The notes beneath the pieces were generated by a model. It worked only from the letters and a program-made list of their open reading frames with translations. It did not search any database and was not told the origin of the DNA. From Lineus longissimus (lineage: Eukaryota; Nemertea; Pilidiophora; Heteronemertea; Lineidae), in the NCBI RefSeq assembly GCF_910592395.1, contig NC_088315.1, positions 9,734,501-9,798,500 of the forward strand: 64,000 bases of DNA, in the 5' to 3' direction. Made by a program: the position numbers and the translations under genes. Shown one piece after another: positions 24,744 through 33,457 of the stretch; positions within the stretch are counted from its first letter, which is position 1; every line of letters starts with the position of its first letter.

Positions 24744-24818
24744 TGCATGCGCTGCATTCACCAATCGCCGCATGCACTGCATTCACCAACCACCGCATGC
24801 GCCTGGTGGGTGAATGTT
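24744..24818. repeat. Three ~25-bp units with GCATGC palindromes
   Basis: GCATGCGCTGCATTCACCAA, GCATGCACTGCATTCACCAA and GCATGCGCCTGG follow each other. The last is joined by GGTGGGTGAATG, the inverse of CATTCACCA. A small tandem and palindromic cluster of unknown role. Confidence 0.7.
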
Positions 24819-25740
24819 TGCCTGAATGCTCATGCTTCATCAGCAAGGTCAATAATCCGAGTACCACATCGCTAAAGTAAATAGCAATTGATTTGGTCAG
24901 CTATGAACGTTATTGATGGTCATATCCTGATCGTTTATACCAATATTGATACTTATTAAAGTGTCTGATTAACAACGCCGATACGAAGTTGGATGAGACC
25001 ACAGACAGTCTGACCGCAAAAAAGAGCAAGCTCAACATCAATGCAACAGAGCCAACCCGTTGGTGCACTGGCTAAAGCTGGAACAGCCTACTCTTTACAT
25101 TTTCAAAGTTGTCGCAAAGTGCACTGAAAAAACCCCCCTCCCCTCCAAGCATATGACCACATCACCACTTCAAATGACAAAATTGCAAGAACTTGATACA
25201 GGAAACCATAGATATCCAAACTAAATTCATGCCACTCAAATAAAATTCTATGAATTCAGGAAATATCTTTCAAACTGTAAATGCTAAACAGCAATATCGC
25301 ATCAAATTACTCCAGGCAGAATTTCCATGAGAACTCCTCCCTAACAGGCTCAAGTTCAAGGAGCTGTTTCCTTACAAATGGAAACTGCTCATCACTTATT
25401 TCAAAGCAGAATTTCCTGGGTTATTGTATCCTGCCACTTCTCTTTATTGGTATCAATATTAAATTTGATTTCATGGTGACATATCTAACGACACTATTAA
25501 TTAACTGCAATATTGGAAAGTTGATTTTTCTCCAGTTACATATTTTGACACTGTACACAATGCACAAAAAAAAAATGTACTGTTCGCAGCAGCAGAAGTA
25601 TCTAAGTGTATTTGTTAGAAGTAATGTACACTGGGGAGTCATTATCAGGATTTATAAGAAATAGCACTGAAAGCTTAAGAGTCATGGCTAGAGTATTAAG
25701 GGGTTATAAATCCATTTTTTACAGTCTCTCATTTATAGCT
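24819..25740. other. No supported gene
   Basis: Presumed intron. A minus-strand fragment around 25310-25420 reads like protein (ISDEQFPFVRKQLLELEP) before a stop. It lacks a clean exon structure and is treated as a possible repeat-derived fragment. Confidence 0.35.
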
Positions 25741-25744
25741 AGTG

Positions 25745-28140
25745 ACCCAATGCCAGTGAACAAGTCTGTGGCAAGCGAGTTGATACTTTGAGTTCAACAA
25801 GAATATGTCAACCACGACAGCTCTTAGTCCCTGCCAATATTGAGATATTACCCAGTGAACAAGACAGGGGCAAGCGAGTTGATACTTTGAGTTCAACAAG
25901 AACATGTCAACCACGATACCTCTTAGTCCCTGCCAATATTGAGATATTACCCAGTGAACAAGACAGGGGCAAGCGAGTTGATACTTTGAGTTCAACAAGA
26001 ACATGTCAACCAAGACAGCTCTTAGTCCCCGCCAATATTGAGATATCACCCAGTGAACAAGACAGGGGCAAGCGAGTTGATACTTTGAATTCGACAAGCA
26101 CATATCAACCACGATAGCTCTTAGTCCCCGCCAATATTGAGATATCACCCAGTGAACAAGACAGGGGCAAGCGAGGTGATACTTTGAGTTCGACAAGAAC
26201 ATGTCAACCACGATAGCTCTTAGTCCCCGCCAATATTGAGATATTACCCAGTGAACAAGACAGGGGCAAGCGAGGTGATACTTTGAGTTCGACAAGAACA
26301 TATCAACCACGATACCTCTTAGTCCCCGCCAATATTGAGATATTACCCAGTGAACAAGACAGGGGCAAGCGAGGTGATACTTTGACTTCAACAAGAACAT
26401 GTCAACCAAGACAGCTCTTAGTCCACGCCAATACTGAGATATTACCCAGTGAACAAGACAGGGGCAAGCGAGGTGATACTTTGAGTTCGACAAGAACATG
26501 TCATCCACGACAGCTCTTAGTCCCTGCCAATATTGAGATATTACTCAGTGAACAAGACAGGGGCAAGCGAGGTGATACTTTGAGTTCGACAAGAACATGT
26601 CAACCACGACAGCTCTTAGTCCCCGCCAATATTGAGATAAGACCCAGTGAACAAGACAGGGGCAAGCGACGTGGTACTTTGAGTTCGACAAGAACATGTC
26701 ATCCACGACAGCTCTTAGTCCCCGCCAATATTGAGATATTACCCAGTGAACAAGACAGGGGCAAGCGAGGTGGTACTTTGAGTTTGACAAGAACATTTCA
26801 ACCACGACAGCTCTTAGTCCCCGCCAATATTGAGAAATTACCCAGTGAACAAGACAGGGGCAAGCGAGGTGATACTTTGAGTTCGACAAAAACATGTCAA
26901 CCACGACAGCTCTTAGTCCCCGCCAATATTGAGATATTACCGAGTGAACAAGACAGGGGCAAGCGAGGTGATACTTTGAGTTCGACAAGAACATGTCAAC
27001 CAAGATAGCTCTTAGTCCCCGCCAATATTGAGATATCACCCAGTGAACAAGACAGGGGCAAGCAAGGTGATACTTTGAGTTCGACAAGAACATGTCAACC
27101 ACGACAGCTCTTAGTCCCCGCCAATATTGAGATATTACCCAGTGAACAAGACAGGGGCAAGCGAGGTGATACTTTGAGTTCGACAAGAACATGTCAACCA
27201 CGACAGCTCTTAGTCCCCGCCAATATTGAGATATTACCCAGTGAACAAGACAGGGGCAAGCGAGGTGGTACTTTGAGTTCGACAAGAACATTTCAACCAC
27301 GACAGCTCTTAGTCCCCGCCAATATTGAGATATTACCCAGTGAACAAGACAGGGGCAAGCGAGGTGATACTTTGAGTTCGACAAGAACATTTCAACCAAG
27401 ACAGCTCTTAGTCCCCGCCAATATTGAGATATTACCCAGTGAACAAGACAGGGGCAAGCGAGGTGATACTTTGAGTTCAACAAGAATATGTCATCCACGA
27501 CAGCTCTTAGTCCCCACCAATATTGAGATATCACCCAGTGAACAAGACAGGGGCAAGCGAGGTGATACTTTGACTTCAACAAGAACATGTCAACCACGAT
27601 AGCTCTTAGTCCCCGCCAATACCGAGATATTACCCAGTGAACAAGACAGGGGCAAGCGAGGTGATACTGTGAATTCGACGAGCACATATCAACCACGATA
27701 GCTCTTAGTCCCCGCCAATATTGAGATAAGACCCAGTGAACAAGACAGGGGCAAGCAAGGTGATACTTTGAGTTAGACAAGAACATGTCAACCATGACAG
27801 CTCTTAGTCCCTGCCAATATTGAGAAATTACCCAGTGAACAAGACAGGGGCAAGCGAGGTGATACTTTGAGTTAGACAAGAACATGTCAACCACGACAGC
27901 TCTTAGTCCCCGCCAATATTGAGATAAGACCCAGTGAACAAGACAGGGGCAAGCGAGGTGGTACTTTGAGTTCGACAAGAACATTTCAACCACGACAGCT
28001 CTTAGTCCCTGCCAATATTGAGATATTACCCAGTGAAGAAGCCAGTGACAAACAAGTTGATACTTTAAAGTTCAACAAGAACATGTCAAACAACACGACT
28101 CTTATTCGCTGCCAATATTGAGACATTACCCGGCGAACAA
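25745..28140. repeat. 99-bp minisatellite, ~24 units, open on both strands
   Basis: The unit is 99 bp, with CAACCACGACAGCTCTTAGT, CCCGCCAATATTGAGATA, CCCAGTGAACAAGACAGGGG and TTTGAGTTCGACAAGAAC blocks. Because 99 is 33 codons, the frame is kept. On the minus strand a repeated 33-residue unit (ACPCLVHWVISQYW, then RGLRAVVVDMFLSNSKYHL) is open from 27993 to 25729 except for one TGG-to-TGA change near 26545. On the plus strand TLSSTRTCQPRQLLVPANIE plus ILPSEQDRGKRGD is open in several blocks. Substitutions between units fall in all codon positions of the minus frame, which argues against selection on protein. The edge units (25745-25800, 28030-28140) are degenerate. No start, splice or promoter signal supports a gene. 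Confidence 0.9.
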
Positions 28141-29615
28141 GAAACCCGGGATCAGGCAGGCGTACACCGATGTTAACATCTGTCAAAGGAGACATGTCCT
28201 CGTGGATCAATAAGACAATATCATGATCTTCACAGAAGACATATTGGTCTCATCATTTCAAGGGCTGGTGCACTGCATTAGGAGATAGAGGGATCGTTCC
28301 AGTTGCTAAGTATGGAAATGAAATTGTAGCAGTAAGCTGGAAGGGAGGACATTACCTTCAAAAGAGAGTGAGAAGAAACGGTACTCTAGCATTGTCGTGT
28401 TGTCAAATAGGTAAAGAAAAAGAAGTGTCTGTAAAGCAAACCTGGCAAAATTTCTTGAAAAATGTCCTACTTCTACCAATTTCTATATGTGGTGCAAACA
28501 TGGTCAACATTTTTACCGAAAAATGTCACCATTTCTACAAATAGAGTGTGTCGGAATGAAAAAACCAGGTCAAAATTCCTTTTGAAAAATGTCTTTCTAC
28601 AAATGGTAGAATGTCTTTCCATTGTTTGAAAGACTTGTCCGTGATAACTTAAACTAACTGCAGGTACATTGTAGCAAGCTATAAACATTAAGACAACAAG
28701 AAGGAACTGCCATCAGCTAGTATATTACCTGAAGGAGTTCGCATGAACACTCAATCTCATCCCAATGAACCACGAATTGATATTATGTTCCCAGGCTGAA
28801 CATTACCACAAGCATTACAATACAAAGGCAGACAGCAGTTGGCAAGCGATCAAACTGCTGGCAACATTCCTGGGCTTTCTGTTTTAAAACAAAGGTAGAG
28901 AGGAAGTGCACAAGGAACAACTCAATGCCAATCAGGGGAATGATGAACTTGCCAAGACCCGAGTTTACTGAGGTAATGATGCAAAAGAAACGGCTAAGAT
29001 CAACAAACAAACAACCAACATTACATCAACACAACAGCACAACACTGTTGGTGAACTTTTTGAATACCGGTTTAAGCATGCCTGTAGCAATCTGGCCCAT
29101 CTAAAGCAGTCAGTTCCGCAAGTCACTTTCTGAGGTAAATGATGGAACCAAGAATGAAACAAAATGAAGAGTACACTAGTGTTTAAGCAACAAGAGGCCC
29201 AAGGGCCTGGCGCTCAACTGAAATGGATAGGTGAAGGCAAGGGCCAAGTGTGTGTCGGTACCGTTATTATGAGGCAACGTGAAGCTTTAACGTCTAGCAC
29301 GCAGAAGTGCTGGTGCGAAGACCTTCTTGCTATATCAGTGCATGCTGAAGTACTGAGTTGACGTCACCCTGCTATATGACGTAAAGACATTTCTATTGCC
29401 ATTGCAGTAGTGGGGTGTGTGATGACGTCAAGGAGTTGTGTGATGACGTCAAAGAGTGGAGTCCTTGTCTTCATGCAGCGTAGGTGGAACTAATAACATG
29501 CACATGGACACAAGGTACATAATTATTACAGTGTATTTTGTGAGGTGGGGCCTGGTGCTTTACAATGGTCAAATGAACCGACTGTTGTCTGGACATTGAT
29601 GAAGTGGATGCAGCC
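28141..29615. other. No supported gene
   Basis: Presumed intron between the 99-bp array and the DIRS element. Several weak donors on the minus strand (near 28350 and 28733) do not pair with acceptors in a consistent phase. Confidence 0.35.
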
Positions 29616-29831
29616 AAATGCCCATTTCCTTACAAGAAATGGCCATTTTGTTAGTTCATACTTACCTATGGAACACTTTTGCATGTTACTCCATTTGGGC
29701 TCAAACACAAGAGTATCCCTTTAATTTTCTAAAGGGAGAACTGAGTTAACAGCTCGGCCGCCAGGCGGCGCCCTGACCGATCCCGCGAGATCGCGCCGAT
29801 CTCATGCCGCCATATTTAGTCTTTACTCTTG
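29616..29831. repeat. DIRS inverted terminal repeat, 3' side
   Basis: From AAATGCCCATTTCC through ACTTACCTATGGAACAC and the GC-rich block GGCCGCCAGGCGGCGCC to TAGTCTTTACTCTT. It is the inverse of 35979-36166 with one clear substitution in the inner part. It is the downstream end relative to the coding strand. Confidence 0.95.
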
Positions 29832-29878
29832 AGCGTTAATAAAGAGTATGTCCCGTTTGTGGGGACGGCGGGAGGGCC

Positions 29879-29976
29879 GTGTTCCATAGGTAAGTATGAA
29901 CTAACAAAACGGCCATTTCTTGTAAGGAAATGGGCATTTTGTGTCATTCAAACTTACCTATGGAACACTTTTGCAT
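29879..29976. repeat. DIRS internal complementary region (circle-junction template)
   Basis: The first half (GTGTTCCATAGGTAAGTATG to AAGGAAATGGGC) is the complement of the outer left end. The second half (CATTTTGTGTCATTC to CTTTTGCAT) is the complement of the outer right end. They meet at GGGCATTTTG. In the DIRS model this region templates joining of the two ends in a circular replication intermediate. One mismatch (AACGGCC against AATGGCC) separates it from the left end. Confidence 0.93.
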
Positions 29977-30404
29977 CGAATCCCAGCAACCTATTGGAGG
30001 TGGGAAACGAGGACTTACCTAAGGCTGAGCTGTTGTTCCATCCAGGAGGCACCACCGGCATATTAGCTAAGGAGGACCGCCAGGGGAAAGAAATGGGGAG
30101 AACCGGAGGACCGGTATTTTGATCTCGGTATTACAATCATATTATAGAGAGTAATAGACCCATTCTCCGGAAAGCGCTAGAATTGCGTAATAAAACCATC
30201 TTCTTTCCGGCAACAGAGCTTAGAGCAAGTAAGGCATGTTGAAGGGTGTAGAATGAATTATTGCTAAACAACAATAAGAAATTGCGTCCTTTCTAGTCTA
30301 CTAGGGGTTGCCTGGATGTTGAAGATAGGGCATATCAAAAATGGCGCAAGATGCGCGTTTGACTCTTCAATCGGGCTTCCCCCCCTTTTTTGATCTAGCC
30401 AGGA
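29977..30404 (-). other. DIRS 3' untranslated region
   Basis: Sequence between the recombinase stop codon and the internal complementary region. No frame or repeat of note. Confidence 0.6.
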
Positions 30405-31511
30405 TCAAACAACATGCCCCGCAGACACAATCGGGCCGATTGTGTGCATGCCATCTACGAGGGAAGAAACGTCTCGTAGGTAGAAACGAGAGAATGTGGA
30501 GTGATTACTCCAACATGCAGCGGAAACGACTTCTTGAAGAGCAACTCCTCGGTAGTTAGCCCAGGAGGTGGCTAGTGCTCTAACTTCGTGCGCTGAGATG
30601 TTAGCTAGCGCACGAAGATCAGAGGAAGTCTTCAAGGTGTTGTAGGAAAGACGAATAGTCTCCACAATCCACCTTGAAATAGTGGCGGCCGCTATCTCTC
30701 GTTTATTTCCCTCCTTATAGGACAAAAACAAACGCTCTCTCCCCTGGCGGATACCGGGAGGTTTTGTCCTATTTATGTAGAACTTTAGGGCCCTGACGGG
30801 ACATAAAGTTCTGTCAGGAAGATCATAAGAGATCGTTCCTGACAGAGAGGGAATAGTAACCGGGGGCCGAGAGGCGGCCGGTCCCTGGTTCTTCGCCAGA
30901 AATCCTGGTATAAAAGCCAGGATAACCTCCCCTCCCTCTCTAAAAGCCAGCTTCTTAAAAGAAAGTGCATGGAGCTCTGATCTCCGTTGGGCGGTAGCCA
31001 AGGCTACTAGAAAGACCGTTTTGAGTGTCAGATATTTCATGGATGAAATAGACATGGGTTCAAAAGGATGCCTCATGAGCACCTTAAGGACAACAGAAAG
31101 GTCCCATTTAGGGGTGTTGTGAACCGGTCTAGGACGCTCTAATAACATTCCTCTGAAAAGAGGGGTTATTTGGTCCTCCCAACGAAGATCCCAGGTGCTT
31201 AAAACACGGAGGGTAGAAGCGATGGCGGACTTGTACCCTTTTATAGCCGTGACAGATAGTTGTCTTTCCGTGAATAATTCAATAAGGAAATCAACTAATC
31301 TGTATATAGAGGGAGAGATCGGATTAACTCCGTTCTCCCTGCACCAGGAAGTGAAGGTAGACCACTTTCCTTGATACACATCAAGGGTAGACCCCCTTTG
31401 AGGTGCGGACATGCGCTTGACAGCGATGTCCGAAAAGCCTCTCTGGTGGAGATGCAACTGGATAAGTTCCAGGCGTGAAACTTGAAAAATCCAGGGTTCT
31501 GGTGGTAGCAT
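30405..31511 (-). CDS. DIRS tyrosine recombinase (368 aa from first good ATG)
   Basis: Integrates the circular DNA copy without a target duplication. The catalytic set of the phage-integrase/tyrosine recombinase fold is visible, numbered from the ATG at 31511: Arg176/177 in TAQRRSELH, His308-x-x-Arg311 in SAHEVRAL, His337 in CWSNHSTF, and the nucleophile Tyr344 in SRFYLRD. An N-terminal SAM-like core-binding region (about 25-130) precedes it. The frame is open far upstream, to 33317, across the whole RT gene. The ATG at 31511 lies 217 bp inside the RT frame and just upstream of the conserved domain, but the true start is not decided. The protein ends before TGA at 30405. All catalytic residues are present, so the enzyme should be functional. 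Confidence 0.9.
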   Translation of the reverse strand: MLPPEPWIFQVSRLELIQLHLHQRGFSDIAVKRMSAPQRGSTLDVYQGKWSTFTSWCRENGVNPISPSIYRLVDFLIELFTERQLSVTAIKGYKSAIASTLRVLSTWDLRWEDQITPLFRGMLLERPRPVHNTPKWDLSVVLKVLMRHPFEPMSISSMKYLTLKTVFLVALATAQRRSELHALSFKKLAFREGGEVILAFIPGFLAKNQGPAASRPPVTIPSLSGTISYDLPDRTLCPVRALKFYINRTKPPGIRQGRERLFLSYKEGNKREIAAATISRWIVETIRLSYNTLKTSSDLRALANISAHEVRALATSWANYRGVALQEVVSAACWSNHSTFSRFYLRDVSSLVDGMHTIGPIVSAGHVV

Positions 31512-33457
31512 CTCCCCAGGGGGTGCCACAGGAGGTGCTTCCAAGTAGGAAGACTCCTGGGGTGATCTATCAGGAGCTCCAGCAAGGCTGGGAACCAGGC
31601 CTGATTTGGCCAGCAAGGTGCGATGAGAGTTATTCTCACCGGATGGCTGGTCAAGATCTTGTTCAGGACTGGTTGGATGAGAGGGAGGGGTGGAAACGCA
31701 TATGCGTTCAGCCCGACCCAAGAGGCTGTAAGGCTGTCGACTTCCAGGGCCTCTTCGTCCGGAAGTGGAGAGTAAAAGATGGGAAGGCGATTGTTCAGCC
31801 TGGTGGCGAACAGATCTACCTTCGGAGATTGCCAAAGGCGACAAAGGTCGTCTACAATCTCCTGATGGAGTGTCCACTCTGTCTGAACTAGCTTGTTCTG
31901 ACGGGACAGGGCGTCGGCAAGGATGTTGCGATTGCCCGGTATGTGTCTGGCACATATCGATACTCCAAGGTCGGCACAAAGATGGTAAAGCTCCCAAGTT
32001 AGCTGGCAAAGAATGCCGGACTTTGTGCCTCCCTGTCTCCTGACATATGCTACTACTGTAGAATTGTCGGAGAACAGGGATACTCTCCGATTCTTCAGGC
32101 GAAGGGAAAGAGCCCTCACGGCAAGAAGGACAGCCTTCATTTCCAATATATTTATTGGAAGAATGGTCTCCTCCCTTGTCCATAGACCTCTTATGGACAT
32201 GTCCCCGTTGTTCAGATGTGCTCCCCACCCTAGTAGGGAAGCATCTGTGAACAGGGACACTTCTGGGGGCGGTGGAGCAAGATCTACACCGCTTTGGAGA
32301 CGAGTCTCCGACTCCCAGAAGTTCCAGACGTTCTTGAGTAGGTATTGAGGTATCAATACCAACTTGTCTAATGGGTCCCTGTGGGGTTTCCATAGAGACA
32401 TTAGAAACATCTGGATGGGACGCATATATAGACGGCCAAGGGGGATTTGGTCTGCTGCCGAATTCAGAAGTCCCAAAAGGCTCAAGCATCGCCTTGCGGG
32501 AGCTTGAGTCCTTCCTCTGAATTCTGCGACGAGATGAAGAATTTTCTTTATCCTGTCTAGGGGGGGCAGCATTTTCCCTATGGCCGTAAGGAACCGAACT
32601 CCAACGTAAACGAAGTCTTGGGATGGTATGAATTCTGACTTTGTTTCGTTGATAATCCAACCTGCGGAAACTACTTTTTGCTTTAGAACCTGAAGTTGTT
32701 GCAGTAGTAGTTCCCGCGATTTGCAACGGAGTAGCCAATCGTCTAGGTAGTGATGGAGCTTGAACCCCATCACGTGAAAGGGAGCGACGAAGGCTGTGAC
32801 TATCATCGTAAAAATTAGGGGTGCCGATGCCAGACCGAACGGCAGGGCCCTGAATTGATACGTCTTTCCTTCGTAATGGAATCGAAGGAAGTGTTGATAG
32901 TCTGGATGGATCGGTACATGTAAGTACGCATCCATTAAATCCATCGATACCGCCCAATCGTTGGGCTGTATCGCCGTTGCTATAGACCTGGTGGTTTCCA
33001 TCTTGAAATGAGGAACATTCAAGAAGGTGTTTAACCTGGAAAGGTCTATGATCAGCCTCCATGTCCCTGCTTTCTTGGGAACCAAGAAAACGTGGCTGTA
33101 AAAGCCGGGGGAGCATGGATCTTGAAGGACCTGGATAGCTTGCTTCTCCAGTAATGTCGCGACCTCTGCTTGGAGGGCAGAGGCCTTGACTGGGTCCTTC
33201 GGTGGCTGAACTGGGGTTGGATATATGGTAGTCGGGGGGGTACGGTTGAAATCTAGTTTCACTCCGTACCTCAACATGTTTGGGACTGGGGACCCCTTTG
33301 GGCACCAATCGTCCCAAATGTCTGCAAATTTTTGCAGACGGCCCCCGACTACCGGAGTCGGCTCCTTTTTGCGTCCGGGAGGAGAAAGGAGGGGGGAGTC
33401 ACCTCTTCCGGCCAGCACCCCTTGGGCGAAAGGAGTGCTTAGTCGGACCGGATCCAC
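31295..33457 (-). CDS. DIRS reverse transcriptase - RNase H - methyltransferase (720 aa)
   Basis: Copies element RNA into DNA. Reverse transcriptase covers about residues 90-330: SMDLMDAYLHVPI (Asp173) as motif A, RALPFGLASAP (203-213) as motif B and YLDD (237-240) as the active-site box. RNase H covers about 400-520: Asp405 in FTDAS, Glu439 in ILEMKA, Asp464 in LFSDNS and Asp515 in ILADALSR. Residues about 545-640 (DLFATRLNNRLP, AYAFPPLPLI, LIAPCWPNQAWFP) match the DAM-like adenine methyltransferase domain typical of DIRS-1-type elements. FPPL replaces the usual NPPF/DPPY motif, as I recall for the family. The frame overlaps Gag by 59 nt upstream and the recombinase by 217 nt downstream. No inactivating change is seen. 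Confidence 0.95.
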   Translation of the reverse strand: MDPVRLSTPFAQGVLAGRGDSPLLSPPGRKKEPTPVVGGRLQKFADIWDDWCPKGSPVPNMLRYGVKLDFNRTPPTTIYPTPVQPPKDPVKASALQAEVATLLEKQAIQVLQDPCSPGFYSHVFLVPKKAGTWRLIIDLSRLNTFLNVPHFKMETTRSIATAIQPNDWAVSMDLMDAYLHVPIHPDYQHFLRFHYEGKTYQFRALPFGLASAPLIFTMIVTAFVAPFHVMGFKLHHYLDDWLLRCKSRELLLQQLQVLKQKVVSAGWIINETKSEFIPSQDFVYVGVRFLTAIGKMLPPLDRIKKILHLVAEFRGRTQAPARRCLSLLGLLNSAADQIPLGRLYMRPIQMFLMSLWKPHRDPLDKLVLIPQYLLKNVWNFWESETRLQSGVDLAPPPPEVSLFTDASLLGWGAHLNNGDMSIRGLWTREETILPINILEMKAVLLAVRALSLRLKNRRVSLFSDNSTVVAYVRRQGGTKSGILCQLTWELYHLCADLGVSICARHIPGNRNILADALSRQNKLVQTEWTLHQEIVDDLCRLWQSPKVDLFATRLNNRLPIFYSPLPDEEALEVDSLTASWVGLNAYAFPPLPLIQPVLNKILTSHPVRITLIAPCWPNQAWFPALLELLIDHPRSLPTWKHLLWHPLGRCYHQNPGFFKFHAWNLSSCISTREAFRTSLSSACPHLKGGLPLMCIKESGLPSLPGAGRTELIRSLPLYTD

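Noticed and set aside
25310-25425. Minus-strand protein-like fragment ISDEQFPFVRKQLLELEP to a stop
   Set aside because: It is bounded by a direct repeat of GCAGAATTTCC, lacks a start and a convincing acceptor, and interrupts the presumed intron. More likely repeat-derived.
25729-27993. Long repetitive protein genes on both strands (259, 482, 241 and 175 codons)
   Set aside because: They follow from a 99-bp tandem repeat divisible by three. Changes between units are not concentrated at silent positions, one stop splits the minus frame and several split the plus frame, and no start or splice signals fit.
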